Of a DNA stretch of 12,492 bases, positions 1 through 7,196 are shown piece by piece. Origin of the DNA: Gammaproteobacteria bacterium (lineage in GTDB: Bacteria; Pseudomonadota; Gammaproteobacteria; JAABTG01); assembly GCA_030066245.1 (NCBI GenBank), contig JASJBY010000117.1, positions 1 through 12,492 of the forward strand, in the 5' to 3' direction. A program made the position numbers and the translations under genes. The notes below the pieces were generated by a model, which ran no database searches, was not told where the DNA came from, and saw only the letters and a list, made by a program, of their open reading frames with translations. Position 1 is the first letter of the stretch. Each line of letters opens with the position of its first letter.

Positions 1-348
1 GGGGGCATTCTGCTCACGCCGGCGTTCACGCCGAACCCCGACCTGTGCGGGGCGGAGGGCACCAGCGCCCTGTACGGGCTCTACTACAAGACCGGCACCG
101 CAACCCAGTTCCCGGTCTTTGGCAAGAAGTCCTGCGGCACCTGCGGCTGGGGCTCTGTGGAGGAATCGGTCTCCAGCATCAGCCTCGGCGCCGGTCTCGC
201 CTCCACCCCCAGTGTGCACGTGGGTGAAGGCATGGGCGACAAGCAGGTCACGGTCATCGAGCAGACCTCCACCGGAGCCATCGTGGTCGAGCAAGCCTCA
301 ACCGTGGGCCGGGTGAAGAGCGGCGAGATGTCCTGGCGCGAGTACTAA
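1..348 (+). CDS. pilY1: PilY1, type IV pilus tip adhesin (C-terminal part only)
   Basis: The open frame runs in from the left edge without a start and ends at TAA (346-348), so only the last 115 residues are visible. They contain the typical PilY1 C-terminal pieces: a stretch reading TPNPDLCGAEGTSALYGLYYKTGTA near the start (residues about 10-33), a CGTCGWG cysteine cluster (about residues 50-56), and a closing SGEMSWREY. In the family, the C-terminal beta-propeller domain binds calcium and controls pilus extension and retraction, and the protein sits at the pilus tip with the minor pilins. The calcium site and the N-terminal von Willebrand-like region would lie outside the window. The next gene, 113 bases downstream, is a pilE-type minor pilin, as expected for a fimU-pilVWXY1-pilE operon. 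Identity rests on recalled motif similarity. Confidence 0.85.
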   Translation, partial: GGILLTPAFTPNPDLCGAEGTSALYGLYYKTGTATQFPVFGKKSCGTCGWGSVEESVSSISLGAGLASTPSVHVGEGMGDKQVTVIEQTSTGAIVVEQASTVGRVKSGEMSWREY

Positions 349-392
349 TAAAGTCCATGCGCCTGCTTGCCGATAGGTTGTAGATAGGGAAC

Positions 393-411
393 GGCGGCCA
401 CCACGGCCGCC
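393..411 (+). other. GC-rich hairpin between pilY1 and pilE
   Basis: GGCGGCC (393-399) and GGCCGCC (405-411) form a perfect 7-bp stem around the loop ACCAC. No T-run follows, so it is not a standard intrinsic terminator. In a polycistronic pilus mRNA it could protect the upstream 3' end or slow transcription. It lies in the 110-base pilY1-pilE spacer. Confidence 0.45.
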
Positions 412-447
412 CGACCCCGGCCTAAAGCCCGCCCAGCAGCCAGACGC

Positions 448-453
448 GGAGAG
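448..453 (+). promoter_or_regulatory. Ribosome binding site of pilE
   Basis: GGAGAG lies 5 bases before a GTG at 459 and 8 bases before the in-frame ATG at 462. The ATG is preferred because of its codon and its spacing; the choice alters the protein by one residue. Confidence 0.6.
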
Positions 454-461
454 ACAACGTG

Positions 462-926
462 ATGGTCAGAACCGAGAGATCCGGACCGAGCCGTTCTTTC
501 ACAGCTCGCCAACGCGGCTTCACCCTGATCGAAGTGGTGCTGGTGGTCGGCATCATCGGCCTGCTCACCGCCATCGTGGTGCCCATGTATGGGGATCACA
601 TGACCAAAGTGCGGCGGGCGGACGGCAAGCGCCTGCTCATGGACATCTCCTCGCGGATGGAGCGCTATTACTTCGACAACACCAGCTACACCACCAACCT
701 GCAGATGCTGGGCTTCGCGCAAACCACCAACGTGCCGTCGGAGGACGGTTACTACACGGCTGCGGTGGACGGCACGACGGCGGGGTGCCCGATTACGAGC
801 TGCTACAAGGTGACGGCCAGTCCGAAAGGCGCCCAGTCAGACGATACCTACTGCGGCAATTTCAGCCTGGACTCCAAGGGACAGAAAACCGTCAGCACTG
901 CGAATCCGGTCGGCCGCTGCTGGTAA
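462..926 (+). CDS. pilE: Type IV minor pilin, PilE-like
   Basis: The 154-residue protein has a class III signal peptide: a basic leader ending RQRG, then FTLIEVVLVVGIIGLL. PilD should cleave between Gly19 and Phe20, and Glu24 is the conserved Glu5 of the mature pilin. The hydrophobic helix spans about residues 20-42, followed by a globular domain with four cysteines (109, 114, 131, 153) and a C-terminal GRCW, usual for the PilE-like minor pilin class. Such minor pilins help start pilus assembly together with PilY1 at the inner membrane. The gene follows pilY1, with no pilY2-like frame between them. A GTG one codon upstream (459) is an alternative start. Its 3' end faces that of ispH with only 9 bases between. 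Confidence 0.88.
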   Translation: MVRTERSGPSRSFTARQRGFTLIEVVLVVGIIGLLTAIVVPMYGDHMTKVRRADGKRLLMDISSRMERYYFDNTSYTTNLQMLGFAQTTNVPSEDGYYTAAVDGTTAGCPITSCYKVTASPKGAQSDDTYCGNFSLDSKGQKTVSTANPVGRCW

Positions 927-935
927 AGCAAAGGG

Positions 936-1880
936 CTACGACCTGGCCTGAAGCGCCTTGGGGAGAGAGAAAACCACCCGCTCGAGAATTCCTCCATCTT
1001 CCCGCACCGGGCCGGCGCCCAGTTCCTGCAATCGTTCGACAACGGCTTTTACCAGTACTTCCGGAGCTGACGCACCGGCCGTCACGCCTATACGGCGCGC
1101 GTTTGCCAACCAGTCGGGATCGACCTCCTCCGCCGAATCCACCAGGTAGGCCGCGACACCCAGCTTGGCCGCGATTTCCCGCAGCCGATTCGAGTTGGAG
1201 CTGTTCGCCGACCCCACCACGAGCACCACGTCACATTCTCCGGCCAGCGCTTTCACCGCGTTCTGGCGATTCTGCGTCGCATAACAGATGTCGTCGTTGC
1301 GCCGTGCAACAATCGTAGGGAAACGGCACCGCAGCGCCTCGATGACCTGGGCGGTGTCGTCCATGGACAGGGTGGTCTGGGTGGTGTAGGCCAGGTGCCC
1401 CGGATCGCGCACCTGGAGCCTTTCCACGTCCTCCGGGGTCTGCACCAGGTGAATGTCGTTTCGGGCCGCTCCCTCCTGCTGGCCCAAGGTGCCCTCGACC
1501 TCCGGGTGCCCGGCATGCCCGATGAGAATGCACTCACGGCCTTCCTGCCGATACCGGGCAACCTCCAGATGGACCTTGGTCACCAGCGGGCAGGTCGCAT
1601 CAAAAACCTGCAGACCCCGCTCCTCGGCCTCACGGCGAACAGCCTTTGACACACCGTGGGCGCTGAAAATGACGATAGCGTCGTCCGGAACCTCCGACAG
1701 CTCCTCCACAAACACCGCCCCCCGCTCTCGAAGGGAGTCCACCACGTAGCGGTTGTGCACCACTTCGTGACGTACGTAGACGGGGGGTCCGAAGAGCTCC
1801 AGCGCCCGGTTGACGATGGAAATTGCACGATCGACGCCGGCACAGAAGCCTCGGGGATTGGCGAGTACGATGTCGGGCAT
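936..1880 (-). CDS. ispH: 4-hydroxy-3-methylbut-2-enyl diphosphate reductase
   Basis: IspH (LytB) makes the final step of the MEP pathway, reducing HMBPP to IPP and DMAPP in the cytosol with a [4Fe-4S] cluster. The 314-residue protein starts MPDIVLANPRGFCAGV, which fixes the start. The three cluster cysteines are visible at C13 (GFCAGV), C97 (DATCPLV) and C199 (DDICYAT). The substrate-binding histidines H42 (EVVHN), H75 (SAHGV) and H125, and the proton-relay Glu127 (HAGHPEVEG), are present, as is the SSNSNRL segment around 227-233. It is the last gene of the murJ/ribF-to-ispH run, 120 bases after fkpB. No Shine-Dalgarno sequence precedes the ATG; instead a 70-base heptamer array ends 9 bases upstream. 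The stop is TAG at 936-938, and no convincing terminator is seen before pilE. Confidence 0.97.
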   Translation of the reverse strand: MPDIVLANPRGFCAGVDRAISIVNRALELFGPPVYVRHEVVHNRYVVDSLRERGAVFVEELSEVPDDAIVIFSAHGVSKAVRREAEERGLQVFDATCPLVTKVHLEVARYRQEGRECILIGHAGHPEVEGTLGQQEGAARNDIHLVQTPEDVERLQVRDPGHLAYTTQTTLSMDDTAQVIEALRCRFPTIVARRNDDICYATQNRQNAVKALAGECDVVLVVGSANSSNSNRLREIAAKLGVAAYLVDSAEEVDPDWLANARRIGVTAGASAPEVLVKAVVERLQELGAGPVREDGGILERVVFSLPKALQARS

Positions 1881-1889
1881 GGTGGGTGG

Positions 1890-1959
1890 GTGATTGGTGA
1901 ATAGTGAGCAGTGAATTGTGATTCGTGAAGCGTGACTCGTGAAACGTGATTCGTGAGAA
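1890..1959. repeat. Ten tandem degenerate heptamers, GTGA-N3
   Basis: GTGA occurs in exact 7-base register at 1890, 1897, 1904, 1911, 1918, 1925, 1932, 1939, 1946 and 1953. Ten units share the invariant GTGA and vary in the last three bases (TTG, ATA, GCA, ATT, TTC, AGC, CTC, AAC, TTC, GAA). The array fills most of the fkpB-ispH spacer and, in the mRNA sense, ends 9 bases before the ispH ATG. Confidence 0.9.
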
Positions 1960-2000
1960 GACAGCTTAGGTGGGCAGGGTCTCGCTTTGTGGGGGGCGTG

Positions 2001-2450
2001 TCAACCGGGGGGCTTTGGGGCGGTGACGGCGATGATCTCGACCTGGAAGCTCAGCTGGCGGCCTGCGAGGGGGTGACTGAAGTCCATGGTGATGGAATCG
2101 TCGCCGATGGCGAGCACGGTGCCGGCGACGGCCTCTCCGCCGGGGGTCGTGAACTCTACCACCGCGCCCTCCGCAAGGGCCATCTCGGGCGGGAACTCCC
2201 CCCGGGGCATGGGGTGAACGTTGCCTGGATCCGGGTCGCCGAACGCCTGCCCCGGCGCCAGGTTGAACTGCGCCCTGTCGCCAGCATGCAGTCCGAGCAG
2301 CAGGGCCTCGAGGCCGGCGTCCAGGGTGCCGTCACCGAGCGCGAAGGAGAGCGGCTCCCCGTCCTGACTGCTATCCACCAGGGTGCCGTCGGCGAGCGAC
2401 AGGGAGAAGTGCATCAACACGGCACTGGCGAATTCGATGGCGTCGGGCAT
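2001..2450 (-). CDS. fkpB: FKBP-type peptidyl-prolyl isomerase, SlpA/FkpB family
   Basis: This 149-residue cytosolic protein matches the E. coli FkpB (SlpA) plan: an N-terminal half of the FKBP fold (SAVLMHFSLSLADGT, about residues 9-23, then GEPLSFALGDG and GLEALLLGL), an inserted flap region at about 72-118 typical of SlyD/SlpA proteins, and the closing strand DFSHPLAGRQLSFQVEI (123-139). It lacks the His-rich SlyD tail. The family catalyses cis-trans prolyl isomerisation and acts as a chaperone. The start at 2450 aligns with the E. coli start, so the internal Met13 is rejected. It lies between lspA and ispH, the usual gammaproteobacterial place. The upstream DNA is a GTCAGCG tandem array with no recognisable Shine-Dalgarno sequence, so how translation starts is unclear. 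Confidence 0.93.
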   Translation of the reverse strand: MPDAIEFASAVLMHFSLSLADGTLVDSSQDGEPLSFALGDGTLDAGLEALLLGLHAGDRAQFNLAPGQAFGDPDPGNVHPMPRGEFPPEMALAEGAVVEFTTPGGEAVAGTVLAIGDDSITMDFSHPLAGRQLSFQVEIIAVTAPKPPG

Positions 2451-2452
2451 GG

Positions 2453-2495
<43 letters not shown>

Positions 2496-2539
2496 ACGAT
2501 GGTCGGCCGCAGCGGGCAGCGCTGTCAACCGAACCAGGG

Positions 2540-3022
2540 CTAGCCCGGGTCTCTGTGCCTGAAGCTGTCGACCACCAGCATCACCGCGCCCACCGTGATG
2601 GCCGAGTCGGCGACGTTGAAAGTCGGCCAGGGATTGAAGATGCGCCACGGCAGAAACGGCAGGTAAATCTGGATGAAGTCCACCACGTAGCCGAGCACGA
2701 CCCGGTCCACCAGATTGCCGAGGGCGCCGCCAAGCACAAGGGCCAGCGCGATGGCCGTCCAGCGACTGCCCTGCGGCAGTCGGGCCAGCCAGACGACGAT
2801 GACCAGGCTGACGAGGAAAGCCAGGACCGCGAAGAACCACCGCTGCCAGCCCCCGGCGTCACTCAGGAAGCTGAACGCGGCGCCGGTGTTGTGGAGCAAG
2901 GTCAGATAGAAATTTGGCACCACCAGGACCGGCTGGCGAAGCTCCAGGAAGGCGCTGGCGAGCTGCTTGGTGCCCTGATCCAGCACCAGGAGCAGGGCGG
3001 AAAGCCACAACCAGCGCAACAT
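2540..3022 (-). CDS. lspA: Lipoprotein signal peptidase (signal peptidase II)
   Basis: LspA is an inner-membrane aspartyl protease that cleaves the signal peptide of prolipoproteins after Lgt has lipidated them. The 160-residue protein has the family's four hydrophobic segments (about 3-20, 62-80, 88-104, 138-153) and its motifs: DQGTK (15-19), NTGAAFS (45-51), GNLVDR (102-107), VVDF with catalytic Asp115, and FNVADS with catalytic Asp139. The frame stays open further upstream inside ileS, but the start is taken at the ATG 3022-3020 because it gives the usual family length and MLRWLWL begins the first membrane helix. That ATG shares its A with the ileS stop (TGATG), a standard layout for translational coupling. 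It is followed by an 89-base repeat-containing spacer and fkpB. Confidence 0.96.
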   Translation of the reverse strand: MLRWLWLSALLLVLDQGTKQLASAFLELRQPVLVVPNFYLTLLHNTGAAFSFLSDAGGWQRWFFAVLAFLVSLVIVVWLARLPQGSRWTAIALALVLGGALGNLVDRVVLGYVVDFIQIYLPFLPWRIFNPWPTFNVADSAITVGAVMLVVDSFRHRDPG

Positions 3023-5862
3023 CAGGCGAAATACCGGGGCTCGCCGTCTCCAGACACGTTCTCGATGCAGCGCCCGCAGAGAGCCGGGTGCTCCACATGG
3101 CTGCCCACGTCCTCCCGGTGATGCCAGCAGCGAATGCACTTCGCGTGTTTCGAGGGCAGCACCGTCACGGCCAGGCGACCACCGCCCGGAAGGGTGGTGA
3201 CCGGCGCTGCGTCCACGCCTTCTGCGAGCGGATGCAGGCGAGCGTAGGACGTGATAAGGACAAAACGCAGCTCGTCCGCGAGGCGTTCCAACGCGGCACG
3301 GGTGGCGTCGTCGCAGTACAGGTCGACCTCCGCGTCCAGAGAAGAGCCGATGGTTTTATCCGCCCGCAGGGGCTCCATCGCCTTGCTGACCACTTCGCGA
3401 ACAGCGATGACGCGCTGCCAGTAATCCCGGTCCATCTCTGCCTCGCCCAAGCCGGTCAGACCCTCATACCAGGAAGCCAGGAACACGGAATCAACCGCCC
3501 GCTCGCCGGGCATGTTCTGCCAGATCTCGTCCGCCGTGAAGCTCAGCACCGGCGCGAACCAGCGCACCATCGCTTCGGCAATCTGGTACAGGGCCGTCTG
3601 CGCCGACCGGCGCGCGAGGCTGTTCGGCTGGGTCGTGTACAGGCGGTCCTTGATGATGTCCAGAAAGAAGCTGCCCATGTCCACCGCGGCGAAGTTGTGC
3701 AGCATCTGGTAGATGACGTGAAACTGGTTGTCATCGTAGGCGCGCCTCACCTGCGCCTGCACCTCCCACGCCCGATCCACCGCCCAGCGATCCAGGGCGA
3801 GCATGTCCCCCGGGGCGACCGTGTGCTCGGCAGGGTCGAAGCCGTGCATGTTGCCGAGCAGGAAACGCGCCGTGTTCCTCAAGCGCCGATACGTGTCTGC
3901 CATGCGCTTCAGGATTTCATCCGAGACGCTCATCTCACCACGGTAGTCGGTGGCCGCCACCCACAAGCGCAGCACGTCCGCGCCCAGGGTGTTTGCCACC
4001 TTTTGAGGAGCGACCACGTTACCGCGGGACTTGGACATCTTCATGCCCTCGGCATCCACGGTGAAGCCGTGGGTCAGCACGGCCCGGTAAGGCGCCTCGC
4101 CTTGCATCGCTACCGAGGAGAGCAGCGACGACTGGAACCAGCCCCGGTGCTGATCCGAGCCTTCCAGGTAAAGGTCGGCTGGCAAACCAAGCTCCGCGCG
4201 CTGCGCCAGCACGGTGAAATGAGTCACGCCCGAATCGAACCACACGTCCAGGGTGTCGCCCACCTTCTCGTAAGCGGCACCCGCGTCACCCATGACATCC
4301 TGGGGTTCCAGTGCGAACCAGGCGTCGATACCTCCCGCCTCGATTCGGGTGGCCACCTCGGCCATGAGCCGCGGGGTATCGGGATGCAGCTCTCCGGATT
4401 CTTTATGCACGAACAGCGGGATGGGCACACCCCAGGCACGCTGCCGGGAGATGCACCAGTCCGGCCGGTTCTCCACCATACCCAGGATCCGCGCCTCGCC
4501 CCAGTTAGGCTCCCAGCGCACCTGTCGTATGGCCGCCATGGCGCTATCGCGCAGAGCCTCCTTGTCCATGCTGATGAACCACTGGGGCGTGGCGCGAAAA
4601 ATAATAGGCGTCTTGTGCCGCCAGCAGTGGGGATAGCTGTGGCGCATGGTCTCCACCTGGAGCAGGTTGCCGTGCTCTTTCAGCACCTCCACCACGTGGT
4701 CGTTGGCCTCGAAGACCTGCTCCCCCGCGAAGTACTGGGTCCCCGGTAGAAAGCGGCCCTGCCCGTCCACGGGATGGTCCACCGGCAGTCCATAACGCTC
4801 ACCGACGATGTAGTCCTCCTGGCCGTGTCCGGGAGCCGTGTGCACCGCCCCCGTGCCCGCTTCCAGAGTGACGTGCTCGCCGAGTATGACGGGCACCTGG
4901 CGGTCGTAGAACGGATGCTGGAGCTTCAGCCCCTCGAAGGCAGCGCCAACGCAGTAGCTGATCACATGCGACTCTCCGACCACGCTGTAACGCGCCAGCG
5001 CGTCCTCGTAGAGCGCCTCCGCCAGCAGCAGCCGCTCGGGTCCGTGCTCGGTTTGCACCTGCACCAGCACGTACTCCAGCTCTGCGTTCAAGGCCACCGC
5101 CTCGTTGGCCGGCAGTGTCCAGGGCGTGGTGGTCCAGATAACGATGGAGATGGGCCCGTCTCCCTCGCTGCCCTTCGCCACGCTGCAACGTTCAAGCAGG
5201 GCGGCTCCGTCCACCACCCTGAAGCGCACGTCGATGGCGGGCGATACCTTGTCGTCGTACTCCACCTCGGCCTCCGCCAGCGCGGAGCCGCATTCGGCGC
5301 ACCAGTGCACCGGCTTGTAGCCCTTGGTGACATGACCGGCCTCGATGACGCGCCCGAGGGCGCGCACGATGTCGGCCTCCACGCGGTGGTCCATGGTGAG
5401 GTAAGGATTGTCCCAGTCCCCCAGCACGCCGAGCCGAATGAAGTCCCTGCGCTGCCTCTCCACCTGCTCGCGGGCATAGCCGCGACAGGCCTCCCGAAAG
5501 CGGGCCGCATTCACGTCCACTCCGGGCTTGCCCACCGTCTTTTCCACCACCAGCTCAATGGGCAGTCCGTGGCAATCCCAACCCGGAACATACGGCGCGT
5601 CCATGCCGTTCAGGGTGCGCGCCTTAACGATAATGTCCTTAAGAATTTTGTTGACGGCATGGCCCAAATGGATGTCCCCGTTGGCGTAAGGGGGACCGTC
5701 ATGCAGCACATACCTGGGTCTTCCCTCTCCGGCCTCACGCAGTTTCCGGTAGAGCCCCATGGCCTGCCAGCGTTCCACCATCTCGGGCTCCCGCTTGGCG
5801 AGATTCGCCCGCATGGGAAACTCCGTCTTCGGCAGATTCAAAGTGTCTTTGTATTCGGCCAC
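3022..5862 (-). CDS. ileS: Isoleucyl-tRNA synthetase
   Basis: IleS is a cytosolic class I enzyme that charges tRNA-Ile and edits valine. The 946-residue length is normal for the bacterial zinc-containing type. Visible parts are the HIGH motif as PYANGDIHLGH (58-68), the CP1 editing domain with WTTTPWTLPAN (243-253) and GTGAVHTAPGHGQEDY (335-351, Asp350 being the likely editing Asp), the KMSKS loop (608-612), an anticodon-binding helical region from about 660, and a C-terminal zinc finger with C909, C912, C929 and C932. The start is GTG at 5862-5860, giving MAEYKDTLNLPKTEFPMR, which aligns with the E. coli N-terminus; only a weak purine stretch (GAAGAG) precedes it. The stop overlaps the lspA start. 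A 339-base repeat-filled spacer separates it from ribF, whereas these genes are usually close or overlapping. Confidence 0.98.
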   Translation of the reverse strand: MAEYKDTLNLPKTEFPMRANLAKREPEMVERWQAMGLYRKLREAGEGRPRYVLHDGPPYANGDIHLGHAVNKILKDIIVKARTLNGMDAPYVPGWDCHGLPIELVVEKTVGKPGVDVNAARFREACRGYAREQVERQRRDFIRLGVLGDWDNPYLTMDHRVEADIVRALGRVIEAGHVTKGYKPVHWCAECGSALAEAEVEYDDKVSPAIDVRFRVVDGAALLERCSVAKGSEGDGPISIVIWTTTPWTLPANEAVALNAELEYVLVQVQTEHGPERLLLAEALYEDALARYSVVGESHVISYCVGAAFEGLKLQHPFYDRQVPVILGEHVTLEAGTGAVHTAPGHGQEDYIVGERYGLPVDHPVDGQGRFLPGTQYFAGEQVFEANDHVVEVLKEHGNLLQVETMRHSYPHCWRHKTPIIFRATPQWFISMDKEALRDSAMAAIRQVRWEPNWGEARILGMVENRPDWCISRQRAWGVPIPLFVHKESGELHPDTPRLMAEVATRIEAGGIDAWFALEPQDVMGDAGAAYEKVGDTLDVWFDSGVTHFTVLAQRAELGLPADLYLEGSDQHRGWFQSSLLSSVAMQGEAPYRAVLTHGFTVDAEGMKMSKSRGNVVAPQKVANTLGADVLRLWVAATDYRGEMSVSDEILKRMADTYRRLRNTARFLLGNMHGFDPAEHTVAPGDMLALDRWAVDRAWEVQAQVRRAYDDNQFHVIYQMLHNFAAVDMGSFFLDIIKDRLYTTQPNSLARRSAQTALYQIAEAMVRWFAPVLSFTADEIWQNMPGERAVDSVFLASWYEGLTGLGEAEMDRDYWQRVIAVREVVSKAMEPLRADKTIGSSLDAEVDLYCDDATRAALERLADELRFVLITSYARLHPLAEGVDAAPVTTLPGGGRLAVTVLPSKHAKCIRCWHHREDVGSHVEHPALCGRCIENVSGDGEPRYFA

Positions 5863-5888
5863 CGTCTCTTCACCGTTAGCAGAAAGTA

Positions 5889-5916
5889 GGGAGCAAAGGG
5901 CAGGGGGCAGAGAGCA
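5889..5916. repeat. Purine-rich heptamer tract before ileS
   Basis: Four units, GGGAGCA, AAGGGCA, GGGGGCA and GAGAGCA, have GCA in 7-base register at 5893, 5900, 5907 and 5914. The tract ends 26 bases from the ileS GTG. Bases 5902-5917 are the exact reverse complement of 6155-6170. Confidence 0.75.
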
Positions 5917-6112
5917 GCAAGAGCACGTTCCTTGCGGACCTTACTGAGCCTTCGTCTAACATTGTTGCGTATGCATCGACCACTCTTCTACCTCTTCGTC
6001 TTCTGAGTCACCGGACCACCGCAGTTCCCATTCAACCAGTCACCACAGGTTTCCTGCCCCCCCCTTTCTTCCCGAGTCACCGTTCTTCTTCACGATTCAG
6101 GATTAACGCTTC

Positions 6113-6137
6113 CCGAGTCACCATCAACCGAGTCACC
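6113..6137. repeat. 25-base GAGTCACC element, copy 1
   Basis: Two copies of CCGAGTCACC (6113-6122 and 6128-6137) are joined by ATCAA. All 25 bases recur exactly at 9415-9439, and the reverse complement with one mismatch is at 9257-9281. Single related words, (C/T)NAGTCACC, lie nearby at 6003-6012, 6035-6044 and 6072-6081. Confidence 0.9.
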
Positions 6138-6141
6138 CTTC

Positions 6142-6198
6142 TTCCCTCTGCTCCCTGCTCTCTGCCCCCTTCTTTCCGCCTGCCGCCCGCTCCCCGCT
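6142..6198. repeat. Pyrimidine-rich heptamer tract after ribF
   Basis: This CT-rich tract has GC dinucleotides mostly in 7-base register (6150, 6157, 6164, then 6178 and 6185, with a shift to 6189 and 6196). Units such as TGCTCCC, TGCTCTC and TGCCCCC are reverse complements of units in the purine tract at 5889-5916. The tract stops 3 bases before the ribF stop codon. Confidence 0.65.
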
Positions 6199-6201
6199 TC
6201 T

Positions 6202-7131
6202 TCACGCTCCAAGGCATTCCCGTGCCTGTTGCTCGTCGGCGCGGATCTGGGCCTTGAGCTGATCCAGAGAATCGAAGCGTTTCTCTTCGCGTATCCGGTG
6301 CAGAAAGTCCACGCGCACGTGCCGCCCGTAGATGTCATCATCGAAATCGAACAGATGCACTTCCAGGATGGGCATCTTCAGGCCGCCCACCGTTGGACGC
6401 ACGCCCACGTTCGCGACACCGGGCAAGGGTTCATGGTCCACGCCCGCAACCCGCACAGCGAAAACACCCTGCAGGGGCACGGAGCGCCGGTGCAGATAGA
6501 TGTTCGCCGTCGGGTAGCCGATGGTACGTCCCCGTTTGTCGCCGTGGGCGACCCGGCCCGTCATGTTGAACACGTAGCCCAGGAGTTCGCGGGCGCCTTC
6601 CAGATCGCCCTGCTCCAGCGCATGGCGCACGCGGCTGCTGCTCACGCGGTCACCGTGCAGCGAGAATGTATCGCGCCGGCCCACCTCGAAACCGTGCTCC
6701 CGCCCGCTGGTCTGCAGGAACTCGAAGTCGCCCTGGCGCCGATGCCCGAAGCGAAAATCGTCGCCGACGACCACGTAGCGCACGTCCAGCCCGTCCACCA
6801 GAATCCGCTGCACGAACTGGTCTGCCGTGATGGCCGCAAACTTGGCGTCGAAGCGTATGCACAGCACACGGTTCACCTGGTCCAGGTCCAGTGCCCGCAG
6901 CTTCTCCCGCAGCCGGGTCAAGCGGGCCGGCACCTTCTCGGGCGCGAAAAACTCCTGGGGCTGCGGCTCGAAGATCATCACCAGGACGGGCACTGCCAAC
7001 TCACGGGCCTTCTCGGCAAGCTGGCCGAGCACCGCCTTGTGACCCAGATGCACGCCATCGAAATTGCCGATGGTGGCAACGCACCCCCTGTGCTTCGGAC
7101 GCAGGTTGTGTAAGCCCCTGATGAGTTCCAC
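6202..7131 (-). CDS. ribF: Bifunctional riboflavin kinase / FMN adenylyltransferase
   Basis: RibF turns riboflavin into FMN and then FAD using two ATP. The 309-residue protein has the usual two domains. The N-terminal adenylyltransferase (about 15-185) shows the nucleotidyltransferase signature GNFDGVHLGH (22-31), FEPQPQEFF (54-62), GDDFRFGH (123-130) and SSSRVR (164-169). The C-terminal kinase (about 186-309) shows GRTIGYPTANI (201-211), GVANVGVRPT (238-247) and LEVHLFDFDDDIYG (256-269). The start is GTG at 7131-7129, giving MELIRGLHNL, which fits the family N-terminus. No good Shine-Dalgarno sequence is visible. It lies 65 bases after murJ in the Pseudomonas order. A perfect TATAAT lies 45 bases upstream of the start, so part of its transcription may be independent of murJ. 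Confidence 0.96.
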   Translation of the reverse strand: MELIRGLHNLRPKHRGCVATIGNFDGVHLGHKAVLGQLAEKARELAVPVLVMIFEPQPQEFFAPEKVPARLTRLREKLRALDLDQVNRVLCIRFDAKFAAITADQFVQRILVDGLDVRYVVVGDDFRFGHRRQGDFEFLQTSGREHGFEVGRRDTFSLHGDRVSSSRVRHALEQGDLEGARELLGYVFNMTGRVAHGDKRGRTIGYPTANIYLHRRSVPLQGVFAVRVAGVDHEPLPGVANVGVRPTVGGLKMPILEVHLFDFDDDIYGRHVRVDFLHRIREEKRFDSLDQLKAQIRADEQQARECLGA

Positions 7132-7176
7132 TTGCTAGAAACCGGCAGTGCGCGAGCCGCGGAAGCCAAGCGCCTG

Positions 7177-7182
7177 ATTATA
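7177..7182 (-). promoter_or_regulatory. Possible -10 box upstream of ribF
   Basis: On the minus strand a perfect TATAAT lies in the murJ-ribF spacer, 45 bases before the ribF GTG. No good -35 hexamer is found 16-18 bases upstream, where the sequence is GC-rich murJ 3' end, and there is no TGn extension. It may be a weak or activator-dependent promoter for ribF-ileS, or chance. Confidence 0.35.
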
Positions 7183-7196
7183 CGGGGCGTGTCCTT

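Larger units (their letters stand above)
5863..6201. other. Long ribF-ileS spacer filled with short repeats
   Basis: These 339 bases hold no credible gene on either strand. From left to right they contain a purine heptamer tract (5889-5916), about 85 bases without obvious structure (5918-6002), scattered AGTCACC words (6003-6137) and a pyrimidine heptamer tract that runs up to the ribF stop (about 6142-6198). No tRNA, T-box leader or convincing promoter was seen. A promoter for ileS could still lie here in a non-canonical form. Confidence 0.7.

Noticed and set aside
345..722. Minus-strand frame opposite pilE
   Set aside because: It is antisense to a clear prepilin gene, low in recognisable features and His-rich through frame effects.
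1890..1959. CRISPR-like or iteron array
   Set aside because: The period is only 7 bases with no spacers, no cas genes and no replication gene nearby.
3022..3139. Longer lspA starting at 3139 inside ileS
   Set aside because: It would add 39 Arg/Gly-rich residues overlapping the ileS zinc finger. The TGATG overlap start gives the normal length and topology.
2914..5889. Long open frames on the plus strand opposite ileS (up to about 600 codons)
   Set aside because: They lie antisense to a clear, full-length ileS in GC-rich DNA, where such frames arise from codon bias. They show no recognisable domains and no ribosome sites.
5863..6201. T-box or other riboswitch upstream of ileS
   Set aside because: No specifier stem, T-box sequence or terminator/antiterminator pair is visible, and ileS T-boxes are a Gram-positive feature.
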